DNA from: Verrucomicrobiaceae bacterium
Lineage (GTDB): Bacteria; Verrucomicrobiota; Verrucomicrobiia; Verrucomicrobiales; V1-33
Length of the DNA: 32,016 nucleotides
Assembly: GCA_027486335.1 (NCBI GenBank)
Contig: JAIXPK010000162.1
Span: forward strand, 1 to 32,016
Reading direction: 5' to 3'
Part shown: positions 8,401 to 15,844 of the stretch, in pieces
How positions within the stretch are numbered: position 1 is the first letter of the stretch
How the letters are laid out: each line of letters starts with the position of its first letter
Translations under genes and position numbers: made by a program
Notes under the pieces: generated by a model
The model's input: only the letters and a program-made list of their open reading frames with translations
The model's database searches: none
What the model was told of the DNA's origin: nothing

Positions 8401-9723
8401 CTGGGGGCTGGCGGGGCGTTGTCGGCGGCGAGGAACACGGCGCGGTTGAATGCGATGTGCGGGGCGGTGCAGCGGGCGATGATTGCGGAGTCGGCGCGAT
8501 GGAATTACCGGCTTCCTGACAATTGGACGGGAGCGTGGAATGTGTGTCGGAATTCGTGGATGCCGGGTCGGACGACGACCGTGCTGAATCAGTTCCGGAG
8601 TGCGGGGTTGCTGCCGACGGTGAATCCGCCGGCGTTCGGGCAGGCTGGGGGGATCTACAATCCTGGGTTTACGCTGACGGTGACGGGGCCGGTGGGGGCG
8701 ACGATTTTCTACACGACGGACGGCAGTGATCCTCGGGTGGCGGGAGGGGCGCTGGCGGCGACGGCGCGGACGTACAGCGGGCCGTTGAATCTGAGCGGGA
8801 ACACATGGGTGCGGGCGCGGTGCCGGAACGGGGCGGTGTGGTCGGGAATGACGGCGGCGTTTTTCCAGCCTGCGGGGGCGACGGCGGTGCCGGCGGGGTC
8901 GCTGGTGGTGAGCGAACTGCATTTCAATCCAGCGGGGGACGATGCGAGCGAGTTCATCGAGCTGATGAATGCGTCGTCGGTGGAGTCATTAAATCTGCGA
9001 GGGTGCCGGTTTGCGGGCGGGGTTGGCTATCAGTTTTCGCCGTGGCGGGATGTGGTGTTAGCGCCGGGTCAGCGGCTGGTGCTGGCGGGGAGTGATCTGG
9101 GGTTGCGGCGGGTGTATGGCTGGGACCGGAGGATTGAAGGGAAATTCAGGGATAATCTGAGCAACGGGGGTGAGGCGCTGGTGCTGCAGGCGGCGGATGG
9201 GGCGACGGTGATGCAGGTGACTTGGGATGGGGCGTGGTCGCCGCTGGCGGACGGGGGTGGGCACAGTCTGGTGCTGGTGCGGCCGCGGGCGGGGATGGCG
9301 TTGTCGGATCCGACGAACTGGCGTGCGTCGACGGCGGCGGGCGGCGTGCCTGGGGGAGCGGATGCGGGTGTGGCGTTTGTCGGGGATGGCGGGGCGGATG
9401 GGGACGGGGACGGGTTGAGTGCGTTGATGGAGTATGCGCTGGGGAGTTCGGACGGCGTGGCGACGGGCGAGCCGGTGACGGTGGAGAGTGGCGGGCCGGT
9501 GCGGTTTCGTTATGTGAGGGCGGCGGCGGCGGACGATGCGGTGCTGGTGCCGCAGATTGGTGAGGGTCCGGCGGGGCCCTGGTTTGAAGGGCCTGCGGTG
9601 CTGCGGGTGGTGGCGGAGACGGTGCGGCCGGATGGTCGGGTGGAGGTGACGGTGGAGGCGAGGCCGGGCGTGCTGACGGCATCGCCGCGCGGATTTGTCA
9701 GACTGCGGGTGGCGGCGCGTTGA
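5443..9723 (+). CDS. Secreted CotH-kinase protein with discoidin and lamin-tail domains
   Basis: A 1426-residue exoprotein. It has a signal peptide (MRVLILVLMMLGLVGEAVAQ) and two F5/8 type C-like carbohydrate-binding repeats, at about 25-168 and 174-321, each with the same NYRV and CCPERL motifs. An Ig-like segment follows (about 325-404), then a lamin-tail domain (about 408-520, INEFVADNGG, SDWIELYNPND) and a chitobiase-type beta domain (about 570-643). The CotH kinase-like domain spans about 667-1020 (KKSFRLYF, YWGMYHLRERW). A second chitobiase-type domain (1073-1143) and second lamin-tail domain (1150-1283) follow, then an EF-hand-like DGDGDGLS loop near 1317. CotH-family kinases phosphorylate secreted proteins in Bacillus; here the role is probably at the cell surface or on a polysaccharide. 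A strong AGGAGA site (5432-5437) fixes the start. No PEP-CTERM sorting tail is visible. The 3' end overlaps miaA by 26 bases. Confidence 0.93.
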   Translation: MRVLILVLMMLGLVGEAVAQVNAAQGKPVTASGPLWSGFPVTNLTDGLVTTFTHPLASSATLGFRYEVNLQASRNISAIRIYNRDNCCPERLTNYRVSVHADNGAGAAGAAVWSAVVRGNGTNSGMGGMDEVLASAHPAGTFTGQWVRLENLSNAAYNPQLAEIQVWTDDIAVPNLALNKPVTASGAVNAGMTASNLTDGNPLTAAHPASGVTTGFFWQVDLLKVQALDRVVIYQRSDCCPERLRNYRVTIHGDNGGVAGPAVWTGDVRTDLTFAEPGSADTVTAAMGSGVFSGRYVRIANLGGDAFSPQIAEVEVYRAPPPRVGYFAPDTGNITATGNPAMKSEAVLSWRVEGADSVTIDRGVGVVAASGTVTVRPSERTVYTLTAANAVGSVTAVVTVAVDAVEQPVRINEFVADNGGAVRDEDGDASDWIELYNPNDFTVNLAGMGLSDNPEVLRKWVFPSVAVGPGGYLVVYASGKNRADGAAVLHTNFQLSRAGETLTLSGADGVVVDRVPEGWPVVTLYPEQSPDTGYGRNASGAWRYFRPATPGAVNVGEGFAGVVADTKFLPRRGVFSGPQMVAISCETPGAVIRYTVNGTVPTATTGTVYSGPVAVNVSTVIRAAAFAVGLAPTNVDTHSYILPETVASQPGMVAAVTGNAVWGPQIPAALRDLPVVSVATPSTAAINDNAEVAGNIEWLDPANGGSASAGMGLTYFGGAFTNFAKKSFRLYFRDNYGAPRFEAPLFTGADHGTDAVTSFDSIELRSGSHDMVDRGFYMSNLFTDQAMMEMGHVSPHGRMVHLFLNGTYWGMYHLRERWNAAMMADYLGGAKEEYEAINGNYNVGGWPTPGQAYDGTGAGWERAKGQRTSYAGIRPLVDVTNYIDYMITWMFGNSEDEYRCAGFPGPGSGLKFLMNDADGWLSVNGSNGIAAWDGSDNNTARASTLTNGVFTAGRSPGDGPGAIFAGLLLAADPEYRILLADRINQHLGAGGALSAARNTARLNAMCGAVQRAMIAESARWNYRLPDNWTGAWNVCRNSWMPGRTTTVLNQFRSAGLLPTVNPPAFGQAGGIYNPGFTLTVTGPVGATIFYTTDGSDPRVAGGALAATARTYSGPLNLSGNTWVRARCRNGAVWSGMTAAFFQPAGATAVPAGSLVVSELHFNPAGDDASEFIELMNASSVESLNLRGCRFAGGVGYQFSPWRDVVLAPGQRLVLAGSDLGLRRVYGWDRRIEGKFRDNLSNGGEALVLQAADGATVMQVTWDGAWSPLADGGGHSLVLVRPRAGMALSDPTNWRASTAAGGVPGGADAGVAFVGDGGADGDGDGLSALMEYALGSSDGVATGEPVTVESGGPVRFRYVRAAAADDAVLVPQIGEGPAGPWFEGPAVLRVVAETVRPDGRVEVTVEARPGVLTASPRGFVRLRVAAR

Positions 9724-10633
9724 AGGCGTCGGCGATGCGTTGGGCGATGAGATCGGGAGATTCGTCCGGGGCGGCGGTGATCGTGGTCATCCATGATTCG
9801 CGGCGGAACCATGAATCCTGACGTTTGGCGTACTGGCGGGTGGCGATGGTGACGGCTTCGATGGCGTCGGTGAGGGGGAGAGTGCCGCGGGCGGCGGCGA
9901 GGAAATCGGAGAAGCCGATGGCGCAGGTGGGGGCTGGGTTGGTGGCGGTGGCGGCGGCGGAGACCTCGTCGAGGACGCCGAGTGCGGGCATGGATTGGGT
10001 GCGGAGGGCGATGCGGTGGTGGAGGTCGGCGCGATCGCGGGTGAGGATGAGTCCGCGGGAGGCGGGGAGTGGGCCGGATTGGAAAGAGTTGCGGAGGGAG
10101 GAGGCGGGCTGGCCGGTGAGGAGGGAGATTTCGAGGGCGCGCTGGACGTGGCGGGGGTTGCGGAGATTGACGGTGGAGGAGGCGGCGGGGTCGAGGTCGA
10201 GGAGACGGGCGATGGCGGAGTCGGGCGGGAGGGCGTCGATTTCGGCGCGGAGGGCTGGGTTGGCGGGTGGGAGCGGGGCGAGGGAATGGGAGAGGGCTTT
10301 GAGGTAGAGCCCGCTGCCGCCGGTGACGATGGGGGTGTGGCCGCGGGCGAGGATGTCGGTGATGACTGGGGAGGCGAGGGAGGCGAAGCGGCCGGCGTCC
10401 ATGGGTGTGCCGAGGGGGATGGAGCCGTAGAGGTGGTGCGGGGCGGTGGCGAGGTCTGTGGCGTCGGGTTGTGCGGTGAGGATGGGGAGCCCGGCGAGGA
10501 GTTGGAAGGCGTCGGCGCAGACGACTTCGCCATGGATGGCGGCGGCGAGACGGGCGGCGGCGGCGCTTTTGCCGGAGGCGGTGGGGCCTGCGAGGAAGAG
10601 GATGGTGCCGAGGGGGAGGCGGGGGACGGGCAT
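9698..10633 (-). CDS. miaA: tRNA dimethylallyltransferase (divergent MiaA)
   Basis: A 311-residue enzyme of the MiaA family, which transfers an isopentenyl group to adenosine 37 of tRNAs reading codons that start with U. The P-loop is GPTASGKS at residues 16-23. Other family features are TPIVTGGSGLYLKAL, NPRHVQRALEI and AIGFSDFLAAARG, and the tRNA-binding end is IATRQYAKRQDSWFRRE. Differences from usual MiaA are visible: the segment normally like ADSMQVYRG reads ADAFQLLAG (residues 40-47, Ser42 position now Ala), and the usual PHHL(I/L)D has become PHHLYG. The start is Met at 10633; the frame is open far upstream, but that region is antisense to the kinase. The gene converges with the CotH gene, with overlapping ends. 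Function probably retained. Confidence 0.87.
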   Translation of the reverse strand: MPVPRLPLGTILFLAGPTASGKSAAAARLAAAIHGEVVCADAFQLLAGLPILTAQPDATDLATAPHHLYGSIPLGTPMDAGRFASLASPVITDILARGHTPIVTGGSGLYLKALSHSLAPLPPANPALRAEIDALPPDSAIARLLDLDPAASSTVNLRNPRHVQRALEISLLTGQPASSLRNSFQSGPLPASRGLILTRDRADLHHRIALRTQSMPALGVLDEVSAAATATNPAPTCAIGFSDFLAAARGTLPLTDAIEAVTIATRQYAKRQDSWFRRESWMTTITAAPDESPDLIAQRIADAFNAPPPAV

Positions 10634-10687
10634 GAAACGGGGAAGCGTGGGGTTGCGGAGGCGTGCGCTTTCCGTACGGTGGGTGAA

Positions 10688-10694
10688 GAAGGAG
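10688..10694 (+). promoter_or_regulatory. Ribosome binding site deciding the kinase start
   Basis: GAAGGAG lies eight bases before the ATG at 10703 and settles the kinase start, because the frame itself is open for about 700 bases upstream, through DNA antisense to miaA. Confidence 0.7.
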
Positions 10695-10702
10695 CAGCTG
10701 CA

Positions 10703-13114
10703 ATGCAAACCGGAGCGACGAAGCGATACCTCAACACCTGTCCGCAGTGTCAGGAGGTGGTGGATGTGACGGCAGAGGAGCCGTATGCGAAGATCGGGTG
10801 TCCGGCGTGCGGGAGTGCGATGCGGGTGCGGAATGCGTTTCATCATTTTGAGATTCGGGGGGAGATCGGGCATGGGGGGATGAGCCGGGTGTTCCGGGCG
10901 CGGGACACGGCGCTGGACCGGGATGTGGCGCTGAAGATTCTGAACCGGAGCTGCAGTCGGGATCCGGAGCGGTTGGCGCAGTTCGAGCGAGAGGCGGAGA
11001 TTACGGCGAGGATATCGCATCCTAACGTGGTGCGGGTGTTCACGGCGGGTCGGGACCAGGGATGTTTCTACATTGCGATGGAGCTGGTGACTGGGGGGAG
11101 TCTGGATGATCTGATCCGGGCGCGGAAGCGGTTGCCGGAGGGAGAGGTGCTGGCGATGGCGGGGCAGATTGTGAGGGGGTTGCGGGCGGCGCATGCGGCT
11201 GGATTGGTGCACCGGGATCTGAAGCCCGGGAACATTCTGCTGACGCAGGATGGGACGGCGAAGATTGTGGATTTCGGGCTGGCGGTGTTTGCGCGGGATG
11301 CGGACGGGAGCGGGGAGATCTGGGCGACCCCTTTTTATGTGCCGCCGGAGACGCTGGCGCATGAACCGGAGGATTTCCGGAGTGATATTTACAGCCTGGG
11401 GGCGACCTTGTTTCACGCGCTGACGGGCGTGCCGCCGTGTGATCGGGACACGGCGTCGCTGGAGGAACTGAAGGAGATCAAGGCGGCGCCGGTGAAGGTT
11501 AGGGGGAGTGGCGTGACGCTGTCGGCGGCGACGATTGAGGTTGTGGAGCGGATGCTGAGTGTGAAGCCGTCGGGGCGGCAGCAGAGTTATGATCTGCTGC
11601 TGGGGCAACTGGAGGATGCGAGGCGGGGGTTAGGGAAGCCGGTGGTGAAGAAAGGTGGGGCGAAGGGTCGATGGGTGGGAGCGGCGGCTGCGGTGGCGGC
11701 GGTGGGGGGGACGGGTTTGTGGATGGCGATGCGGCCGGAGGGCGGTGGGGGCGGGGAGGTTGCGAGGACGGGGGCGCTGGTGACGGATGCGGATCCGGTG
11801 GCGGGATCGGATAGTTCGATATCGGCGCGTTTTCTGCCGGCGCGGGATGCGATGCTGGCGGGGGATTACGGGAAGGCGCGGCAGCTTTTTGAGGAGTTAG
11901 GGGGCGAGGAGAAAGTGCGGCAGCCGACGCGGAACTGGGCGCGGTGGAATGCGGGATTGAGTGCGCTGCTGATGGGTGACGAGGCTGGGGCGCGGCGGAT
12001 GTACGGGGCGCTGGCGGCGGAGGGACGGTATTCGGAGCATCCTGCGGAGGCGGAACTGGCGGGGTTTTTTGCGTCGACGGCGGAGTGGCTGGCGGCGGAT
12101 GCGGTGGTGGGGGATGGGAAGCAGGGGGAATGTCCGGTGGAGTCGGTGCGTGCGATCGGGTTGCTGGCGGCGGCGTTGAAGAACTGGCATCGGGGTGATG
12201 CGGCGGGAGCGGCGCGGTATTTCGGGATGTTTGAGGGGGCGCGGGTGCCGGCGAGTGCGGCGTGGGTGGGGATGTGCGGGAAGCTGGTGGAGGTGGAGCG
12301 TCGGGAGGCGTCGGTGATCGCGGGGTTGCCGGGGGCGGACACGGCGGCGTTGCCTGCGGATCAGGCGGCGGCGGTGCTGGCGTCGGCGCGGGCGGCGGTG
12401 GCTGGGTTGACGACGGAGGGGGCGGCGCGGCGGGCGGCGGGGGTGGCGCTGGCGGAGCTGGAGGCGGTGCTGCGGCCGGTGTTAGGGCTTCCGGGGGATG
12501 GGACGGGTGAGGGGAAGGGGACGGATGATTTCGAGGTGCTGGCGAAGGCGAAGGAGCGGGTGGCGGAGCTGGGATTGGCGCGGCGGTTTGAGGAAGCGGC
12601 GGTGGTGATGGCTGGGTTGCCGGTGCGGGGGGCGGAGGCGCAGCGGATAGCGGCGGCGCATGCGCAGACGTGGCGGCGGGCGGGTCGGTTTGCGGTGCAG
12701 CTGGCGGAGGATCTGGCGGCGCAGCCGGTGGAGGGAGTGCTGGATGCGGCGGGGGGAGTGGTGCGTGGGCCGGTGACGGCGGCGGGGGATCAACTGGTGG
12801 TGAAGCCGAGGGGCGGGGCGGAGGTTAGGGTGGCGGTGGCGAAGGTGCCGGCGGCGACGCTGGTGGCGTTAGCGGATTCGGTGCTGGCGGGGGTGAGGGA
12901 TTCGGAGGGGTACTATCTGAGGAGTGAGTTGGTGTATGCGTTTGCGCTGCGGAGCGGGCTGGAGGCGACGGCGGCGGAGTATGGTCGGGCGTTGAGTGCG
13001 GAGTTGCGTCGGTTTAGGGAGACGCTGGCGATGCTGCGGGCGGAGGGGCCGATGGGTAAGGAGAAGGTGCCGGATGTGAAGGAGGAGGGGGCGTCGTTGT
13101 TTGAGGATCCGTGA
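10703..13114 (+). CDS. Membrane-anchored Ser/Thr protein kinase with zinc ribbon
   Basis: An 803-residue Hanks-type kinase. The N-terminus carries a putative zinc ribbon: CPQC (13-16) and CPAC (33-36). The kinase domain follows, with glycine loop GEIGHGGMSRVF, the ATP lysine at residue 78 (VALKIL), catalytic HRDLKPGN from residue 170, DFG at 190-192 and an APE-like PPE after WATPFYV. A helix at about 322-342 (WVGAAAAVAAVGG) is predicted to cross the membrane. Residues 343-803 form an Ala/Gly-rich extracytoplasmic helical region with TPR-like stretches (DYGKARQLFEELGG). All catalytic residues look intact. Zinc-ribbon kinases like this are common in Verrucomicrobia; the targets are unknown. It starts 69 bases from miaA, in the divergent direction. 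Confidence 0.93.
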   Translation: MQTGATKRYLNTCPQCQEVVDVTAEEPYAKIGCPACGSAMRVRNAFHHFEIRGEIGHGGMSRVFRARDTALDRDVALKILNRSCSRDPERLAQFEREAEITARISHPNVVRVFTAGRDQGCFYIAMELVTGGSLDDLIRARKRLPEGEVLAMAGQIVRGLRAAHAAGLVHRDLKPGNILLTQDGTAKIVDFGLAVFARDADGSGEIWATPFYVPPETLAHEPEDFRSDIYSLGATLFHALTGVPPCDRDTASLEELKEIKAAPVKVRGSGVTLSAATIEVVERMLSVKPSGRQQSYDLLLGQLEDARRGLGKPVVKKGGAKGRWVGAAAAVAAVGGTGLWMAMRPEGGGGGEVARTGALVTDADPVAGSDSSISARFLPARDAMLAGDYGKARQLFEELGGEEKVRQPTRNWARWNAGLSALLMGDEAGARRMYGALAAEGRYSEHPAEAELAGFFASTAEWLAADAVVGDGKQGECPVESVRAIGLLAAALKNWHRGDAAGAARYFGMFEGARVPASAAWVGMCGKLVEVERREASVIAGLPGADTAALPADQAAAVLASARAAVAGLTTEGAARRAAGVALAELEAVLRPVLGLPGDGTGEGKGTDDFEVLAKAKERVAELGLARRFEEAAVVMAGLPVRGAEAQRIAAAHAQTWRRAGRFAVQLAEDLAAQPVEGVLDAAGGVVRGPVTAAGDQLVVKPRGGAEVRVAVAKVPAATLVALADSVLAGVRDSEGYYLRSELVYAFALRSGLEATAAEYGRALSAELRRFRETLAMLRAEGPMGKEKVPDVKEEGASLFEDP

Positions 13115-13123
13115 GGGGGGAGG

Positions 13124-13183
13124 GAAGTGAGAAGTGGGAAGTGAGAAGTGAGAAGTGGGAAGTGGGAAGTGGGAAGTGGGAAG
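13124..13183. repeat. Heptamer tandem array GAAGTGR, 8 units
   Basis: Eight full copies of GAAGTGA or GAAGTGG and a partial ninth. Units vary only at the last base (A or G). The array begins ten bases after the kinase stop codon and runs into GGCTGGTGGGG. Similar arrays are at 21745 and 22707. Confidence 0.85.
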
Positions 13184-13218
13184 GGCTGGTGGGGAGACGG
13201 GGTGGGTTCGGAGAGGGC

Positions 13219-13285
13219 TGGCAGGCGCACTCCGTGCGCAGAGAGAGCTGTAATGCTGACAGCAGTCCAGAGCCTTTGGCTGCTG
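13219..13285 (+). repeat. Two-hairpin dispersed repeat, copy D
   Basis: The stem GCGCAC with loop TCC and GTGCGC is followed by GAGAGA and then GCTGT with loop AATGCTG and ACAGC. The tail is AGTCCAGAGCCTTTGGC. It lies 8 kb from the other copies, so the element is dispersed rather than only tandem. Confidence 0.75.
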
Positions 13286-13473
13286 GTTCGGAGAGGCTTG
13301 TTGGGTGGCGCGAGTACAGAGCCTCGCGTGCCCGGGCTTGTTGGGAGGGCTTGTGGGGAGGGGGAGATTGTTGGGGGGAGGAGAAAGGGGATTGCGGAGT
13401 GGGGAGTGTGGGTGGTAAGCGGGTGGGGGGAGTCGGCGGGTGCTGGATGGCGGCCGTGGGTTTCCGAGACGAT

Positions 13474-14451
13474 ATGAGACGAGCATTCATACTTGGGGCG
13501 GGATTGGGGACGCGGTTGAGGCCGCTGACGCATGTGCTGCCGAAGCCGCTGATTCCGGTGCATCACCGGCCGTTGATGGCGTATGCCTTGGGGCATCTGG
13601 GGGCGGCTGGGGTGGAGGAGTTTGTGGTGAACACGCATCATTTGCCGGGGGCGTATGGGGTGGCGTTTCCGGGGATGGAGTGGGAGGGGAAGCGGATGGT
13701 GTTCCGTCATGAGCCGGTGGTGCTGGAGACTGGGGGCGGGCTGGCGAATGTCAGGGATCTGCTGGAGGGCGATGAGCCGTTTGTGGTTTACAACGGGGAT
13801 GTGCTGACGGATTTGCCGATGGAGCGGGCGTTGCGGGAGCATCGGGAGCGTGGGAATCTGGTGACGCTGGTGCTGCGGAGTCGGGGGGCGGTTTGCAATG
13901 TGGCGCTGGATCGCGGGGATGGGCGGGTGGTGGATTTGAGGAATGCGCTGGGGACGGGGCATGGGGAGCAGTATCAGTTTACGGGATTGTATGTGGTGGA
14001 TCCGGCGTTTTTCGGGTGGTTGCCGGAGCGCGGGGTGGTGGAGAGTGTGGTGGCGGCGTGGTTGCGGGCGATTTCGGGTGGGGAGCGGATTGGGGGAGTG
14101 GTGATTGATGAGGGGATGTGGTTTGATCTGGGGGATCGGGCGAGTTATCTGGAGGCGCATGCGGCGACGCGGAGGGTGGCGTTTCCGGCGTGGGGGCCGA
14201 TGGGAGCGGAGGAGATGGCGGTGGTGCATCCCGGGGCGGAGGTGGGGGCGGGTGTGGTGATTGATGGCGGGAGTTCGGTGGGGCCGGGGTGTCGGGTGGG
14301 TGCGGGGGCGCGACTGGAGGGGACGGTGTTGTGGCCGGGTGCGGAAGTGGCGGCGGGGGCGAGATTGCGTGGGTGCATTGTGCTGCCTGGGGCGGTGGCG
14401 TCGGGGGAATTGGAGGGAGTGGACATTGCGGGAGCGGGCATTGGCGGTTGA
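13474..14451 (+). CDS. Sugar-phosphate nucleotidyltransferase with hexapeptide tail
   Basis: A 325-residue enzyme of the nucleotidyltransferase family that makes NDP-sugars from sugar-1-phosphates. The start, MRRAFILGAGLGTRLRPLT, is the nucleotide-binding loop, followed by PKPLIPV. LETGGGL and the metal-site stretch VVYNGDVLTD lie in the middle. The last 100 residues look like a left-handed beta-helix (AEVGAGVVIDGGSSVGPGCRVGAG). It resembles mannose-1-phosphate guanylyltransferase and MurNAc-1-phosphate uridylyltransferase (MurU) types; the substrate cannot be decided from sequence alone. Start chosen at 13474 because this is where the family begins; 13447 would add nine residues. The next gene, threonine synthase, starts 30 bases later, so the two are probably cotranscribed without an obvious pathway link. 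Confidence 0.87.
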   Translation: MRRAFILGAGLGTRLRPLTHVLPKPLIPVHHRPLMAYALGHLGAAGVEEFVVNTHHLPGAYGVAFPGMEWEGKRMVFRHEPVVLETGGGLANVRDLLEGDEPFVVYNGDVLTDLPMERALREHRERGNLVTLVLRSRGAVCNVALDRGDGRVVDLRNALGTGHGEQYQFTGLYVVDPAFFGWLPERGVVESVVAAWLRAISGGERIGGVVIDEGMWFDLGDRASYLEAHAATRRVAFPAWGPMGAEEMAVVHPGAEVGAGVVIDGGSSVGPGCRVGAGARLEGTVLWPGAEVAAGARLRGCIVLPGAVASGELEGVDIAGAGIGG

Positions 14452-14481
14452 AGGGGAGGCGGAGGGGTGATTGGAGAAGGT

Positions 14482-15843
14482 ATGAGGTACATATCGACGC
14501 GCGGCGGGTCGGCGCCGCAGAGCTTCACGCAGGCGGTGGAGATGGGCTTGGCTCCGGACGGCGGGTTGTTTCTGCCGGAGCGGCTGCCTGATTTGAGCGG
14601 GAAGCTGGCGGAGTGGTCGGAATTGCCGTATGCGGAGCTGGCGGCGGCGTTTCTGGGGGAGTTTGCGCCGGAGATTTCGGGGGAGGAATGGCGGGAGCTG
14701 ACGCGGGAGGCGTATGGCGGGTTTGCGGATGAGGACGTGGCTCCGTTAGTGCGGCTGGATGACCGGACGTGGGTGCTGGAGTTGTTTCACGGGCCGACCC
14801 TTGCGTTCAAGGATTTTGCGCTGCAGTTGCTGGGGTTGCTGTACAAGCGGCAGGTGGCGATGACGGGGAAGCGGCTGACGGTGTTAGGGGCGACGTCGGG
14901 TGACACGGGGTCGGCGGCGATTCACGGGTGCCTGGGGCGTGAGGGGATGACGATTTTCATACTTTATCCGGATGGACGCGTGGCTCCATTGCAGGAGCGG
15001 CAGATGGCGTGCACGGGGGCGGCGAATGTGTATGCGATGCCGGTGCCGGGGACGTTTGATGATGCGCAGCGGGTGGTGAAGGAGATTTTCGGGGACCGGG
15101 AGTTTGCGGAGACGATGAATCTGTCGGCGGTGAATTCGATCAACATTGCGCGGGTGCTGGCGCAGTGCGTGTATTACCTGCATGCCTGGCGGCGGCTGCC
15201 GGAAGATGTCAGGGAGAGTGTGGAATTTGTGGTGCCGACGGGGAATTTCGGAAATGTGCTAGCGGGCTGGCTGGCGCAGCGGATGGGGATGCGGTGTGGC
15301 GGGTTCCGGGTGGCGACGAACCGGAATGACATTCTGCACCGGTTTTTCGGGACGGGGCGGTATGAGGAATCGGAGGTGGCGGCGAGTCATGCGCCGAGCA
15401 TGGACATTCAGGCGGCGTCGAATTTCGAGCGGTACCTGTACTATCTGAATGGCGGGGATGCGGAGCGGACGGTGGCGGCGATGCGGGAATTGCGGTCGAG
15501 CGGGCGATTGGATGTGGGGGGCGTGCCTGCGGGGACGATTCGGGCGTCGCGGATGGATGACGAGACGATTGCGTCGACGATTCGGGCGGTGAAGGAGCGG
15601 TATGGTTATGTGGTGGATCCGCACACGGCGTGCGGGTTCGGGGAGCTGGCGGAACGGCGCGCGAGTGTGGTGCTGGCGACGGCGAGTCCGGCGAAGTTTC
15701 CGGATGTGGTGGTGGCGGCGTGCGGGGAAGAGCCGCGGGATGCGACCCTTGAGGCGCTGAAGGGGCGGGAGTTGGAGCGCTGGCCGGTGGCGGCGGAGGC
15801 GGAGGCGGTGAAGGCGTTTTTGAGGGAGCGGAGCGGTCGGTGA
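14482..15843 (+). CDS. thrC: Threonine synthase
   Basis: A 453-residue PLP enzyme that converts O-phosphohomoserine to threonine. The N-terminus MRYISTRG is typical. The PLP lysine lies in PTLAFKDFALQLLG (Lys110). GATSGDTGSAAIHG binds the phosphate region. SVNSINIARVLAQ-like (AVNSINIARVLAQ) and VPTGNFGNVLAGW are family motifs. The length matches the bacterial type. The start at ATG 14482 follows GGAGAAGG (14473-14480), and a GTG at 14467 is less likely. The gene ends one base before the convergent acyltransferase. Confidence 0.95.
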   Translation: MRYISTRGGSAPQSFTQAVEMGLAPDGGLFLPERLPDLSGKLAEWSELPYAELAAAFLGEFAPEISGEEWRELTREAYGGFADEDVAPLVRLDDRTWVLELFHGPTLAFKDFALQLLGLLYKRQVAMTGKRLTVLGATSGDTGSAAIHGCLGREGMTIFILYPDGRVAPLQERQMACTGAANVYAMPVPGTFDDAQRVVKEIFGDREFAETMNLSAVNSINIARVLAQCVYYLHAWRRLPEDVRESVEFVVPTGNFGNVLAGWLAQRMGMRCGGFRVATNRNDILHRFFGTGRYEESEVAASHAPSMDIQAASNFERYLYYLNGGDAERTVAAMRELRSSGRLDVGGVPAGTIRASRMDDETIASTIRAVKERYGYVVDPHTACGFGELAERRASVVLATASPAKFPDVVVAACGEEPRDATLEALKGRELERWPVAAEAEAVKAFLRERSGR

Positions 15844-15844
15844 G

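Larger units (their letters stand above)
13115..13473. other. Repeat-filled gap after the kinase gene
   Basis: It holds a heptamer array (13124-13183), a copy of the two-hairpin repeat (13219-13285) and a very G-rich tract (about 13357-13440) with many runs of three or more G. It has no supported gene. An in-frame Met at 13447 is an alternative start for the next gene. Confidence 0.75.

Noticed and set aside
7714-8922. 402-codon - strand frame inside the CotH gene
   Set aside because: Antisense shadow of a strongly G-biased gene; long stop-free frames are expected from this composition.
9995-10702. N-terminal 236-residue extension of the kinase frame
   Set aside because: This is DNA antisense to miaA and gives Gly/Glu-rich low-complexity sequence. 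The GAAGGAG site and the zinc ribbon beginning support the start at 10703.
10634-11608. Long N-terminal extension of miaA
   Set aside because: It is antisense to the kinase and rich in Arg and Pro; the MiaA family begins at MPVPRLPLGTILFLAGP.
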